Virus record (IMG/VR): IMGVR_UViG_3300042567_001028
Coordinates: 1-35,129 of that record
Length of the DNA: 35,129 nt
Strand: one strand, 5' to 3'
DNA from: a virus
The position numbers were made by a program, and so were the translations under genes. The notes below the pieces were generated by a model. That model was not told the origin of the DNA. It ran no database searches and worked only from the letters and a program-made list of their open reading frames with translations. Position 1 is the first letter of the stretch. Every line of letters starts with the position of its first letter. This document shows, one piece after another, positions 24,483 through 34,488 of this stretch.

Positions 24483-26207
24483 ATGTCACTACTAAAAATT
24501 AAACCGTTCATTATAGATGATACAACTGCAAGTGATGCATTTGTACAGGCTAATGCGGCTTTTTCACAGGCAAATTCTTCTGGTTCATTTGCTAATGGTG
24601 CCTTTGCACATGCTAATGCATCTTTTGCTTTCGCAAATACCATATCTGGTGGAGCCGCAATTGATAATGTTGCTAGAAGTTTAGCCAATTCAAGTGCTTC
24701 ATTTGCCAATGGTTCTTTCGATAGAGCTAATTCTGGTTACGACCAAGCAAACACTGGTGCATCATTTGCTAATGGTTCATTTGTTGTTGCTAATTCAGCA
24801 GCCTCATTTGCTAACGGTGCCTTTGTAACAGCCAATGCAGCTGCTGTGTTTGCCAACGGTGCTTTCGATAGAGCTAATTCTGGTTATGGTGTTGCAAATA
24901 CTGGTGCTTCATTTGCTAATGGTGCCTTTGTAGTTGCAAACTCGGCGGCCTCATTTGCTAACGGTGCCTTTGTAACTGCTAACGCAGCCTTCATTCAAGC
25001 CAATTCAAATTATACAAGTGCTGTAACTAAGTTGATGGTTACAACTCCTGGTATGTACTATAGTATTGACCAGTATTCAGGTAATAATCCAACAATTTAT
25101 ATTCGTGCTGGTGAAACAATTGCATTTAATCTAAATGTTTCTGGCCATCCATTTATGGTTCGATTGTCATCAGGAGGATCCAATTACGACACGGGTCTAA
25201 CTCATATAGCTACAGACGGAACATTAAGTACAGGATCTTCAGCTCAAGGAAAAATTACTGGAATTTTATATTGGAAAGTTCCTTACGATATAGTTGGTTC
25301 AACTTACGTGTACCAATGTTCTGTTCATTCTGGAATGGTTGGAAATATTGTAATTGACCAACCTACAGTAATTGCATTTAATCAAGCTAATGCTGCGTTC
25401 ACACAAGCTAATGCTGCGTTCACAGCTGCCAATAATTCTACAGATGCATGGGTAAGAACTCAAGCCAATAATGCTTTTGATACAGCTAATGCATCCTTCA
25501 TACAAGCAAACACACCGAGTTCTTTTGCTAATAGTTCTTTTGCTCATGCTAATGCGGCCTTTAATCAGGCGAATACTGGTGGTACAGATTCATGGGTAAG
25601 AACTCAAGCCAATAATGCTTTTGATACAGCTAATGCAGCCTTTAACCAAGCAAATACTGGTGGTACGGATGCATGGGTAAGAACTCAAGCCAATAATGCA
25701 TACAATACCGCAAACTCAGCAGGTTCATTTGCTAATGGTTCATTTGTTGTTGCCAATTCAGCCGCAAGTTTTGCTAACGGTTCTTTTGTAACCGCAAATT
25801 CTGGTGCAACATTTGCCAATGCAGCCTTTGCTCGTGCTAATGCGGCCTATGCACAGGCAAATACTGGTGGCGGTGCTTCATCCGTAGATACATATATCAG
25901 TCTAACAATGACCGGTGTAATAACTGTACCTTATACAGGCACCAGCAAGTTTTATCCACCTCGAGCTATGACATTAAGTGCAGTCTATGCAAATTTATCA
26001 ACAGCAGCCAGTGGTGGTAACTTTACATTTATCATTAAGAAAAACGAAACTAGTATAGGTAATACATTTACTATTACTCAGAATCAAACTGTTATGACAC
26101 CAGCGAATATAAGTGTAAGTTTGGCGACTACCGACTATCTAACTTTAGACGTAAATGGTTCACCTGCAACAGACTTATTCGTAAGAATTAAATATACAAA
26201 CACCTAA
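24483..26207 (+). CDS. Ala-Asn heptad fibre with embedded cupredoxin domain and beta-sandwich tip
   Basis: This is a 574-residue protein. Residues about 19-178 and 298-462 are Ala-Asn heptad stalks. Between them, residues about 185-295 form a cupredoxin-like domain: IYIRAGETIAFNLNVSGHPFMVRL supplies His222, and VYQCSVHSGMVGNIVI supplies Cys279, His282 and Met285. The Cys-x2-His-x2-Met spacing is that of amicyanin and related type-1 copper proteins. Residues about 465-574 form a beta domain (LTMTGVITVPYTGTSKFYPPRAMTLSAVYANL, in separate strands, ending RIKYTNT) that is also starting at the truncated 34538 gene. The protein is likely a tail fibre. Copper binding is predicted from ligands only. 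Similar cupredoxin segments occur in some marine phage structural proteins as far as I recall. Confidence 0.8.
   Translation: MSLLKIKPFIIDDTTASDAFVQANAAFSQANSSGSFANGAFAHANASFAFANTISGGAAIDNVARSLANSSASFANGSFDRANSGYDQANTGASFANGSFVVANSAASFANGAFVTANAAAVFANGAFDRANSGYGVANTGASFANGAFVVANSAASFANGAFVTANAAFIQANSNYTSAVTKLMVTTPGMYYSIDQYSGNNPTIYIRAGETIAFNLNVSGHPFMVRLSSGGSNYDTGLTHIATDGTLSTGSSAQGKITGILYWKVPYDIVGSTYVYQCSVHSGMVGNIVIDQPTVIAFNQANAAFTQANAAFTAANNSTDAWVRTQANNAFDTANASFIQANTPSSFANSSFAHANAAFNQANTGGTDSWVRTQANNAFDTANAAFNQANTGGTDAWVRTQANNAYNTANSAGSFANGSFVVANSAASFANGSFVTANSGATFANAAFARANAAYAQANTGGGASSVDTYISLTMTGVITVPYTGTSKFYPPRAMTLSAVYANLSTAASGGNFTFIIKKNETSIGNTFTITQNQTVMTPANISVSLATTDYLTLDVNGSPATDLFVRIKYTNT
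24537..25015 (+). repeat. Ala-Asn heptad repeat block, N-terminal stalk
   Basis: In-frame 21/42-nt repeats. The 35 nt at 24957-24991 are identical to 16033-16067 in the 1180-residue fibre, so the two genes share DNA-level homology. Confidence 0.84.
25374..25869 (+). repeat. Ala-Asn heptad repeat block, C-terminal stalk
   Basis: In-frame repeats with AFNQANTGGTD(S/A)WVRTQANNAFDTAN-type punctuation, resuming directly after the cupredoxin domain and running up to the C-terminal beta domain. Confidence 0.84.
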
Positions 26208-26217
26208 ATATAAGAAC

Positions 26218-26529
26218 ATGACAAACTACTATAAACAAATTTTTTCAATTTATTCAGGCTATGTCTATGAATTTACAGGTAATGTTCCTAACGGTGAATC
26301 GCCTTTAGAATATATTACTGGACAATTTGTAACTGAGCATGGCAACGGACAAATTCAATCATCTGTGACACGATTACCAAGCGGTAAATATATCATACAC
26401 AGTTTTGAAAATTTGGAAAGTGAACAATTCACACGGGTTGCAGACTTGAATTATCAAGAACCATTGCTTCCTAATCCAGAGCCAGAAGCCAATACAGAAA
26501 TTGAGTCAGTAACACAAGGAGACCAATAA
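26218..26529 (+). CDS. Small protein of unknown function
   Basis: This is a 103-residue protein. The first 80 residues look like a compact beta fold: [18 protein letters not shown], then [34 protein letters not shown]. The last 20 residues are a Pro/Glu-rich acidic tail ([17 protein letters not shown]), probably disordered. I do not recognise the family. The stop overlaps the next gene by one base (TAATG), so the two are very likely translationally coupled. The conserved location in a fibre locus suggests a virion protein or fibre partner for the 617-residue protein that follows. There is no signal peptide or membrane segment. Confidence 0.64.
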   Translation: MTNYYKQIFSIYSGYVYEFTGNVPNGESPLEYITGQFVTEHGNGQIQSSVTRLPSGKYIIHSFENLESEQFTRVADLNYQEPLLPNPEPEANTEIESVTQGDQ

Positions 26530-28382
26530 TGTTAGTTAGATACAGAATGAATAGTTTGTGTACACTAGAAAATATGCAAGCCGATATTGATGCAATAATT
26601 CAAGGTACAGCTACATTTAATGGTAGCGGTGTCCCAACTAATTTAAGTGCAGGATGTGATACAGCTAATAGTATCAAGTACGGTACTTATCCTACAGCTA
26701 AGTATGCTAAAGTAGGAACAGGAGCTACCGCTAACGGTGCAACTTCGAGTATTGCCGGAACTGTACTAACAGTGGGTGGATCAGTTACTGGCACTTTTGC
26801 TGTAGGTATGAAAGTAACAGGCACTGGTGTAGCTGTCGGTACAAGCATTGTAGCACTAGGTACAGGTACAGGCGGCGCAGGTACATATGTAGTAAGTATA
26901 AGTCAATCAGTATCTTCTACTAATATTACTGGTAATCCAATGACCGATACTTTCAGTAAGATTCATAATGACTACGGTGATGTAACACATTATTTCAGAT
27001 TAGCTTATGGACACGTACAGACTGCTACTTGCTCGGCAGCTACTATTAGTGGCACTACACTTACTATTCCTGCCGCAATTAATACAGGCAAATTTATTGT
27101 AGGCATGGTAATAACCGGTACTGGAATCAGTGCCAATACTACTATTACTGCATACGGCACAGGCACAGGTGGTTATGGCACATACACAGTGAGTGTGAGT
27201 CAAACAGTATCAACCGCAACCGCCATCACTGGTTCATTCACTGACAACACCGGAGGTAGCACAGCTTCTAGTATATCAGGAACTACTCTAACTGTAGGAG
27301 GTGTAGTTACCGGTGAGTTTATTCCAGGCATGATATTAACTGGTACTGGTGTTACTGCTAATACTACTGTTGTATCACAGTTGACCGGTACTGTTGGCCA
27401 AGCAGGAACTTATCAGGTCAGTGCTAGTCAAACAGTATCTTCTACTGCTATCACAGCAGTGACAACAGTTACTCTAGCACAAACCGGTGCATTAACTAGT
27501 ATGACACTAGCAAAGAGTTATACCTCAGGCACAGACACACTAGTCAATGCAAGAGAAATTAACCGATATAAAGATGTTGGCCAAGTGCAGGGTACATTTA
27601 ACGGTACTATCTTTACCGCAAATTATGCAACTCCTCTACTTAATGATGTATTTGGAAAATTATTACTTGGAAACGGTATACAAGCAGGAGACGTATTTAC
27701 GTCAAGTTACCATCCATTGTATAACACTGGATATGAGTTGAGTAATACTGAACTAACTGGTCGTGCAAGAATTCTGAGTTCAACTGCAATTTTATCACAA
27801 TTAACAGGCACTTCGGGATTGGAAGGAACATACAGCATTAACACGGTGAACTTTACTGGTGCAACGCATTGGCAGGTGTTCAGACCAGAAAGTCATAGAG
27901 TCAGTATGAACGTCTATAATGCACAAAACTCACCTTATGGAATTGATATTATAGTTAGTACAAAATTAATTTATATAAGCAGTCCTTACAGCGGTTCACA
28001 TGTTGGTATATTTGATATCGGCAAAAACGGTGTCGGCAGAATTTATACTGATAACATGTTGATGGCAGGTATAGATATGCGACAAGAAGTATTTGGTGCT
28101 ACAATACCATATACTTACAAATTTAATACTAATACCTATGGTGCTCAAACTGGGTTAGGTTTAAGTTCAATATCACCTACAAAAGAATTCAACAGTTCTT
28201 TTGAATTGGTAGTAATAGAAAACCCTGTTTTTATGTATCAAGAAGATAATGGTAATGTAGCATCTGTAGTTTATGGTATAATGAAGTTGCCAGAAAATAC
28301 TTATGGTTCTAGTGCAACATATACAGATGGAAGTGCAGTAAGGCGTCTTACCATCAATGACTATGCAATTTTAACGGAGTAA
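26529..28382 (+). CDS. Structural protein carrying inserted SGTTLTV-type repeats
   Basis: This is a 617-residue protein. The N-terminus ([27 protein letters not shown]) is helical and unlike the repeats. Three copies of a repeat of about 50 residues lie near 73-135, 172-235 and 245-302. Each has T(V/I)(L/P).G, a F..GM..TGTG(V/I)..(G/N)T.(I/V) strand and a G(T/Q)(G/A)...GTY.VS.SQ(S/T)VS..(A/N)I strand. A degenerate copy lies near 375-440 ([28 protein letters not shown]). Between the copies lie non-repeat pieces ([23 protein letters not shown]) that look like one underlying fold interrupted by insertions. The C-terminal 180 residues form a separate domain ending [12 protein letters not shown]. 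Repeats of this type are common in phage and bacterial surface proteins. It is probably a virion protein. Confidence 0.68.
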   Translation: MLVRYRMNSLCTLENMQADIDAIIQGTATFNGSGVPTNLSAGCDTANSIKYGTYPTAKYAKVGTGATANGATSSIAGTVLTVGGSVTGTFAVGMKVTGTGVAVGTSIVALGTGTGGAGTYVVSISQSVSSTNITGNPMTDTFSKIHNDYGDVTHYFRLAYGHVQTATCSAATISGTTLTIPAAINTGKFIVGMVITGTGISANTTITAYGTGTGGYGTYTVSVSQTVSTATAITGSFTDNTGGSTASSISGTTLTVGGVVTGEFIPGMILTGTGVTANTTVVSQLTGTVGQAGTYQVSASQTVSSTAITAVTTVTLAQTGALTSMTLAKSYTSGTDTLVNAREINRYKDVGQVQGTFNGTIFTANYATPLLNDVFGKLLLGNGIQAGDVFTSSYHPLYNTGYELSNTELTGRARILSSTAILSQLTGTSGLEGTYSINTVNFTGATHWQVFRPESHRVSMNVYNAQNSPYGIDIIVSTKLIYISSPYSGSHVGIFDIGKNGVGRIYTDNMLMAGIDMRQEVFGATIPYTYKFNTNTYGAQTGLGLSSISPTKEFNSSFELVVIENPVFMYQEDNGNVASVVYGIMKLPENTYGSSATYTDGSAVRRLTINDYAILTE

Positions 28383-28387
28383 ATAAT

Positions 28388-29683
28388 ATGTTATGCAAAA
28401 TCAACGCTACGGTAGGTGGCGCAACAGACGAAAAAGCTAGAGCAATAAACTTTCTACGGGCTATTCAAGCTATCTGTACTGCACCAGCAGGATCAACACC
28501 GAGTGTAGCATCAGTAACTACACCTACAGCTAGTCCAGTGATTGGTACTTCTGGTAGCGTTAACGTTATTACAGAGGTTATCAGTAACACAGAAGCCGGT
28601 GGATGGTCATCTAGTTCTACTACCAATATAACACCTAATTACAATGCTTCTTTAGGTGAAGTCTATGTAGTAGATTTATATAAAGACAGTGGCAAAGCCA
28701 CTTATCCATATAGTAAACTAAGTTTTAGAACTAATCCTAATCATTTATTCAACGGTGCATACTCAACATATCCGTTAATCGGAGTGAGTATGGGTTATAA
28801 TCAGCAACAATCTGCTACAGGTAACTATACATTAGGTCAAACTTTTGACAGTATAGTCAGCCAAGGAGTTAGTAACAGATATAGAATTGATGTAAATAAT
28901 TGGAATGATAATGGTAGTTCTCACGGATTTAGGCCTACTGCGGGTGAATGGTTAATAGCTAGTACTGAAAGATATTTTATTGCTATGAGTGGTACATTAG
29001 GATCAACGGGCTCACCTGGTATGATGATGTATGTGGGATTAAGAACTACTAATAATTGGGAAGACTTATATGATGATAATCCTCCATTAGCAAGTTTAGT
29101 ATATGATGGTACGCAAAATTATGGTGGTTGTAGTGGTCAAAATGCATATGCGTGGATGAGAACCATGCAGACCACTGGTGTGGTCAATAGCCAACCTATG
29201 TGGTACCGATTACAAAACATTACTTCCTCTATGACTGGACGTCCGGCAACAACTGGAGAGAACGTAGATCCTCTCAGCGGATTCAGCAATTACACATCAG
29301 GTGAAGCTTATAACAACTTCGGAACAGTATCTGAATATTACTGGGGAAATGAACTATCGACACCCATGCTGCCGGGTGGTTGGGGTCTGATGCGCTCAAA
29401 GTTTAGACAAAACACGGTAATGACAGGACCAGTTTCAGATCCTGCAACAGGTGCATTAGTACCGCCGGCGTTTCCTATAACTTTTGCTAGATATAAACAA
29501 GCCAGTCATAATTCAGGTGGAACCGCAATAGGATTATATAAGAGTTTGGGAGGTTCAGACTCATTTATGCAACAGTATTATGCACCTGGTCAAACTTTTA
29601 TAGTTAATAATGAAGCATATTATCCATATGTTATAGGTAACGACACACTCTACAGAGATTTGTTCTTGGTAAGAAAAGCATAA
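28388..29683 (+). CDS. Putative structural/adhesin protein, unrecognised family
   Basis: This is a 431-residue protein. The N-terminal 30 residues (ATVGGATDEKARAINFLRAIQAICTAP) are helical and recall the start of the 617-residue protein upstream. A Ser/Thr/Pro-rich linker follows to about residue 65. The rest is rich in aromatic residues and glycine: YPYSKLSFRTNPNHLF, FRPTAGEWLIASTERYF, MMMYVGLRTTNNWEDLYDD, and a late segment with YYWGNELSTPMLPGGWGLM. It ends with YRDLFLVRKA. Trp/Tyr-rich globular domains without repeats are typical of receptor-binding or baseplate proteins, but I cannot assign a family. A cysteine near the NYGGCSGQN motif is one of few in the window. It is separated from its neighbours by 5 and 32 nt. 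Confidence 0.64.
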   Translation: MLCKINATVGGATDEKARAINFLRAIQAICTAPAGSTPSVASVTTPTASPVIGTSGSVNVITEVISNTEAGGWSSSSTTNITPNYNASLGEVYVVDLYKDSGKATYPYSKLSFRTNPNHLFNGAYSTYPLIGVSMGYNQQQSATGNYTLGQTFDSIVSQGVSNRYRIDVNNWNDNGSSHGFRPTAGEWLIASTERYFIAMSGTLGSTGSPGMMMYVGLRTTNNWEDLYDDNPPLASLVYDGTQNYGGCSGQNAYAWMRTMQTTGVVNSQPMWYRLQNITSSMTGRPATTGENVDPLSGFSNYTSGEAYNNFGTVSEYYWGNELSTPMLPGGWGLMRSKFRQNTVMTGPVSDPATGALVPPAFPITFARYKQASHNSGGTAIGLYKSLGGSDSFMQQYYAPGQTFIVNNEAYYPYVIGNDTLYRDLFLVRKA

Positions 29684-29715
29684 AATAAATCACTTTGATA
29701 ATATAGAATAATTAA

Positions 29716-32700
29716 ATGTCAACTATTAGTATTTCCCCATCAGTTAGTGGGAAATCAACTTGGGATTTCGCTGTTGATGGTCCTTTAACCTTATCAACTG
29801 CTGGAACGTGGACGATTGTACCGTCAACCAACCTGTCTGTTCCCACAAAGATATGGGGTGGCGGTGGTGGTTCAGGTGAAGGTGGTGCAGGTGCAGGTGC
29901 AGGTTATGCAAATGGTTCTGTAACACTCGCATCAGGTACATCATATCAATTAATAGTAGGTGGCGGTGGTACAGGCGCAGGTTCAGCTACTCGTACTGCT
30001 GGTGGCGGTGGTGCCGGCTCAGGCATACAATTCACATCAAATTCAACTGCAATTCTAGTTGCTGGCGGTGGCGGTGGTGCTGCTGGTGGTGCAACACGAC
30101 AAGGCGGTGGCGGTGGCGGAACTTCAGGTTCTAATGGTGATAGTGCTGGTTCTGGTGGTGGTAATGGTGGCACTCAATCAGCTGCAGGTGCCGGTGCCGT
30201 TGGCAGTCGAAGAACTGGCAACTCAGGTTCTGGCCGCAACGGCGGCGGCGGTGGTACAGGTACATCTACATCAGCAGGTGGCACAGGTTTTGGTAATGGC
30301 GGCGTAGGAACATACAACGGTGCCGATTCAGGTTCAGGCGGCGGTGGCGGTGGTTACTATGGTGGCGGTGAAGGTGGCGGTGACGCTGGTGGTTTTGGTG
30401 GCGGTGGCGGTTCAGGTTATCTGCATCCAACACTTGTCTTAAACGGATCAATGACCAATGGTTCTAACAACCTATATGCCGGAAATTATACAGACTCAAT
30501 TGCAGGAACCTCAGGACAAGGCGGTAATGGTTCAAGTAGTTTAAATGGAAATGCAGGTAAGATTTACTTAGATTTGACTGTGCCAGGATTTGTTGTAGCT
30601 GCAACAGTAATCGCCGGCAGAAATATTTCCATTACTTATAATCATAGTTCAAGTTCTAGTCCAGTAGCATACACTATCACTGGTGTTACCAGCGCAGACA
30701 TAGGTGGAAATTCTTTAACTGGTGATATAACATTGTCTGGCCAGGCTGGAACTTTGTCAATACCCACATCAGTATTTTCCACCGGCGGTAACAAAACACT
30801 GACGATTTCCGCAGGAGGATATTCTGCTTCAGTTTCTATCACACCTACACCGTATGTTAGAGCAGCTTCTGGTGGAACACAAAGTACTTTTGCTTCCGGC
30901 GGTAAAGTATATCGAGCACACACATTCAATGATAGTAGTAGTTTCACAATCTCTAACTTGGATGCCGGAGCTACTGCTAATGTATTGATAGTTGCTGCTG
31001 GCGGTGGCGGTGGCGGATGGGGTGGCGGCGGTGGTGCTGGCGGAGTCTTAACTTCAGGTACTGTTGCATTAAGTCAACAAACATACACTATAACAATTGG
31101 TGCCGGTGGTGCTAGAGGAACTTCAGCATACACAGGCGGGGGAAATGGTGCAAACACCACTGCTTTAGGGTTGACTGCTATCGGTGGTGGTGGTGGCGGT
31201 TGGTATAACGGTAACAATGGGTTATCAGGTGGATCCGGTGGCGGTGGCGGTATGGGTGAAGGCACCGGTGGTATCGGTGGCGCAGGAACTACTGGCCAAG
31301 GATTCGCTGGAGGAACGGGTTCAACCAATATCAGTAGTTGGGGTTCTAGTCGTGGCGGTGGTGGCGGTGGTGCCGGAGCAAATGGCACCACTGGAGTTGT
31401 TGCCACGGCCGGTTCTACTAATGCTGGTAAAGGCGGCGATGGATTAATCTGGCCTACTGGCGGATCAACATATTACGGCGGTGGCGGTGGCGGCCATGGT
31501 GGCACAACCGCCGGCAGAAGCATAGGTGGTTTAGGTGGCGGCGGTGCTGGCGGCAGATATCAAGCTATTGGTGGTGATAGTGGTACGATTAACACAGGCG
31601 GTGGCGGTGGCGGTTCTTGGGGTGGTTCAGGTGAATTATGTGGTTTAGGTGGTTCTGGAATCGTTATTGTATCTTATGAGTTGGAACCAGGTATTATTAC
31701 GGCAAACTCGGTGACGGCAGGTGGTAACGTTGATGTTACTTATATTCATAGTTCTAATACAGGTAACGTAGCCTATACTATCACTGGTGTTATCAGTGCA
31801 GATATAAATGGCACTGCACTGACTGGCAATGTGGTCGTAACAAATTCACAAGCCACATTATCAATACCTACCGCATCTAAAATTGCTACCACAAATATAT
31901 TAACACTTACGCTCGGTGCGTTTACTGCGAATGTGACCATCACGCCTGGTATTTCTGCAAGATATCTTATAGTTGCAGGCGCTGGCGGTGGCGGTTCTGA
32001 CATGGGTGGTGGCGGTGGCGCAGGTGGATATCTTGCTGGTACTGGTTTATCACTAACAGGACTTAACACCATTACGATTGGTGCCGGTGGCATAGGCGCA
32101 CTTCCCGGTACTTCAGGTCCAGCCGGATCAAACGGAGCGAATACAACAGCATTTGGATTAACTGCTATAGGTGGCGGTGGCGGTGCCAGTGTCCACAACA
32201 CAGCTGGTTACAATGCAGGCAATGGTGGTTCAGGTGGCGGTGGATCTGGTGCTCGTCAAAGCAGTGCCAGTTACGGTGGTTTACCGGGAACCGGAACAGC
32301 AGGTCAAGGTAGTAATGGTGCTGCTAGTGGTGTGACATGGTATCCTGGTGGTGGCGGTGGCGCCGGTGCGGCCGCAAGTCAGACTGGTAGTCAGCAGGCA
32401 GACGGCGGTATTGGTTTAGTCAATGATATTTTAGGTACTAGTTATTATTGGGCAGGCGGTGGCGCAGGCGCTGGTTATAGTACATTTGGTGGTAATGGTG
32501 GTTTAGGTGGCGGCGGTGGCGGTGCACCAAGGCAAGGTGCCGGCACTACTAATGGTACAGGCGGTGGTTCTGCACTAAATTCAGGTTCAGTAGCTGAAAT
32601 TGGAACCACAGTTGCTCAGACCAACAAAAAAGGCGGCGCAGGCGGCGTTAACACCGGCGGTGGCGGTGGCGGCGGATCACATTACAATGTAACAAATGAT

Positions 32701-34488
32701 GGTGGTGCAGGTGGTTCTGGTATTGTAGTGGTTAGATACGCAGGTAGCCAACGGGCACTAGGCGGTAATGTTACTACAGTTGGTTCAGATACAGTTCATA
32801 CATTTTATAGTAGTGGAACACTTCAAGTTTTCTCTGCTGGTTTAGTAGCAAGCGCAAACGCTTTATATTGGGGTGATAGTGTAACACTTACATATGCTGA
32901 TGACTTGGCTGATGGAAGTAATGTTGCATACACAATTACTGGTGTTGATAGCGCACAAATTAATGGTGCGTCACTTACTGGCAATTTTACTATTGCTAAT
33001 AATATATCACAATTAACTTTACAAACGACACAAACAACTGTTTCAGCCAACACTATAACTATTACTGCTGGTGGTTATACAGTAAATATAGCTGTATCTT
33101 ATTTAACATCTTTCACAGGATCAATTGGTTCAAGTTGGGGTGCAAATTTAACATACACAGCTACAACAAATGGATTAAGCAATAACGCATTGATTCCTTA
33201 TGCCATCACAGGTAGTAATGTTACTAGTTCGCAGTTAGCTAATTTTCCTTTAACTGGAACATTTACGAATATAATCGCACCGCTGCCATTAGGTAGTAAT
33301 TATTTTGATGGCACCGGTGATTACTTAACTGTTCCTAATGGATCAGCATTTCAATTTGGTACAGGTGACTTTACTATCGAATGTTGGATTAAAACCACAG
33401 ACGCAGGATTTGATATCATCAATCAATATACATCAGGTGGAACAAATTGGGCTCTTTTAATTCTTTCAGGTAATATCTACTGGCAAAACTCAAATGCGGC
33501 GTCCAGTTTGTATTATCTTGCACTCAGTTCATTACCTGCCAATCCAACAAGTGGTTCTTGGACACACGTTGCAATTACTAGAACATCGGGTACATTGAAA
33601 TACTGGATCAATGGAGTAGGCACTTCATCGACACAGGGTGATTCCACTAATTATGCAGGCGGTGCATCACTCGTAAGAATAGGTTCAGGTAATTATGGAG
33701 ATTTGCAAGGCAACATTTCTAATTTAAGAGTTGTTAAAGGTGTTGCAGTTTATACATCAAACTTTACTCCTTCTGTAACACCATTATTTGCAACACAAAG
33801 TTCTGGAACAGGTATTGCTGCAATTACAGGTACACAAACAAGTTTATTAACATGTAAAAGTCAAAGCACTCTTACTGATTATAGTACGAATGCATTTGTT
33901 GTTACAGGTAACGGAAACGTTGCGGCCAATACAGAATATCCAGGAACATTTACTTCCGCTGGTCCAACTACAAACGTAGGAACAGGCACATTAATAATAA
34001 CTACAAACACAAGTGAGCCTATATTATCTTCAGCAAATGGTTTTGTTACTGTTGGTGGCACAACAAGGTCATTTACAATTAGAAATCCAAATCCTGCGAT
34101 TCTTGGTGCTCGTAGTGCAGCTGCAGTCAATTCTATATCATTTATTAACACTCCAACTTCTGATATATATTCTGCAAATACTGAATCACTAACAAGTAAT
34201 ATTGCAATTATCTATTCACAATTAGAAACATCAAGATACACAACAAATACAGGTAATTCGGTGTTTATTAATACCATTGAATCTGATATTCACACACAAA
34301 ACATAGAAGCAAAAACAGCTGTTGTATCGAATACACTAAATGCAGTATTAGAAATTACCAGAACAAGTACAACAATCACAACAATTATTCCAACTTCTAC
34401 TTTTGCATACAGTTCAGGCACAGAAATATCAGCCAATGGAAATGCAATATCTGCGCCGGCTACGGTTACTCAAACCTGGTACATCTAA
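29716..34488 (+). CDS. Giant adhesin with three glycine-rich domains, Ig-like repeats and a LamG-like domain
   Basis: This is a 1590-residue protein, the longest here. Glycine-rich domains lie at about residues 47-235, 429-652 and 752-1009. The second and third begin with VLIVAAGGGGGG or YLIVAGAGGGG and end GGSGIV(I/V)V(S/R)Y. They are separated by Ig-like segments with the repeated pattern NV.(I/V)TY.HSS...VAYTITGV.SADI.G..LTGN, seen at about 295-380, 660-745 and (without a following Gly domain) 1050-1120. A LamG-like lectin domain with NYFDGTGDYLTVP and FTIECWIKTTD occupies about 1195-1355. The last 200 residues are Thr/Ser/Asn-rich strands ending QTWYI. Poly-Gly runs of 6-8 recur throughout. 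By analogy with glycine-rich phage adhesins it is a likely receptor-binding protein with several recognition surfaces; its size is far above that of T-even gp38 (~260 residues). Confidence 0.8.
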   Translation: MSTISISPSVSGKSTWDFAVDGPLTLSTAGTWTIVPSTNLSVPTKIWGGGGGSGEGGAGAGAGYANGSVTLASGTSYQLIVGGGGTGAGSATRTAGGGGAGSGIQFTSNSTAILVAGGGGGAAGGATRQGGGGGGTSGSNGDSAGSGGGNGGTQSAAGAGAVGSRRTGNSGSGRNGGGGGTGTSTSAGGTGFGNGGVGTYNGADSGSGGGGGGYYGGGEGGGDAGGFGGGGGSGYLHPTLVLNGSMTNGSNNLYAGNYTDSIAGTSGQGGNGSSSLNGNAGKIYLDLTVPGFVVAATVIAGRNISITYNHSSSSSPVAYTITGVTSADIGGNSLTGDITLSGQAGTLSIPTSVFSTGGNKTLTISAGGYSASVSITPTPYVRAASGGTQSTFASGGKVYRAHTFNDSSSFTISNLDAGATANVLIVAAGGGGGGWGGGGGAGGVLTSGTVALSQQTYTITIGAGGARGTSAYTGGGNGANTTALGLTAIGGGGGGWYNGNNGLSGGSGGGGGMGEGTGGIGGAGTTGQGFAGGTGSTNISSWGSSRGGGGGGAGANGTTGVVATAGSTNAGKGGDGLIWPTGGSTYYGGGGGGHGGTTAGRSIGGLGGGGAGGRYQAIGGDSGTINTGGGGGGSWGGSGELCGLGGSGIVIVSYELEPGIITANSVTAGGNVDVTYIHSSNTGNVAYTITGVISADINGTALTGNVVVTNSQATLSIPTASKIATTNILTLTLGAFTANVTITPGISARYLIVAGAGGGGSDMGGGGGAGGYLAGTGLSLTGLNTITIGAGGIGALPGTSGPAGSNGANTTAFGLTAIGGGGGASVHNTAGYNAGNGGSGGGGSGARQSSASYGGLPGTGTAGQGSNGAASGVTWYPGGGGGAGAAASQTGSQQADGGIGLVNDILGTSYYWAGGGAGAGYSTFGGNGGLGGGGGGAPRQGAGTTNGTGGGSALNSGSVAEIGTTVAQTNKKGGAGGVNTGGGGGGGSHYNVTNDGGAGGSGIVVVRYAGSQRALGGNVTTVGSDTVHTFYSSGTLQVFSAGLVASANALYWGDSVTLTYADDLADGSNVAYTITGVDSAQINGASLTGNFTIANNISQLTLQTTQTTVSANTITITAGGYTVNIAVSYLTSFTGSIGSSWGANLTYTATTNGLSNNALIPYAITGSNVTSSQLANFPLTGTFTNIIAPLPLGSNYFDGTGDYLTVPNGSAFQFGTGDFTIECWIKTTDAGFDIINQYTSGGTNWALLILSGNIYWQNSNAASSLYYLALSSLPANPTSGSWTHVAITRTSGTLKYWINGVGTSSTQGDSTNYAGGASLVRIGSGNYGDLQGNISNLRVVKGVAVYTSNFTPSVTPLFATQSSGTGIAAITGTQTSLLTCKSQSTLTDYSTNAFVVTGNGNVAANTEYPGTFTSAGPTTNVGTGTLIITTNTSEPILSSANGFVTVGGTTRSFTIRNPNPAILGARSAAAVNSISFINTPTSDIYSANTESLTSNIAIIYSQLETSRYTTNTGNSVFINTIESDIHTQNIEAKTAVVSNTLNAVLEITRTSTTITTIIPTSTFAYSSGTEISANGNAISAPATVTQTWYI

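Noticed and set aside
29854-30420. Collagen-like Gly-X-Y protein
   Set aside because: Glycine runs are contiguous with no three-residue period, so polyglycine-type packing is the better explanation.
31074-32201. Long proline-rich reading frames on the minus strand (31074-31406, 31773-32201, also 29946-30173)
   Set aside because: They are complements of the GGT/GGC glycine codons of the + strand adhesin; the Pro/Ala-only composition and lack of start signals mark them as shadows.
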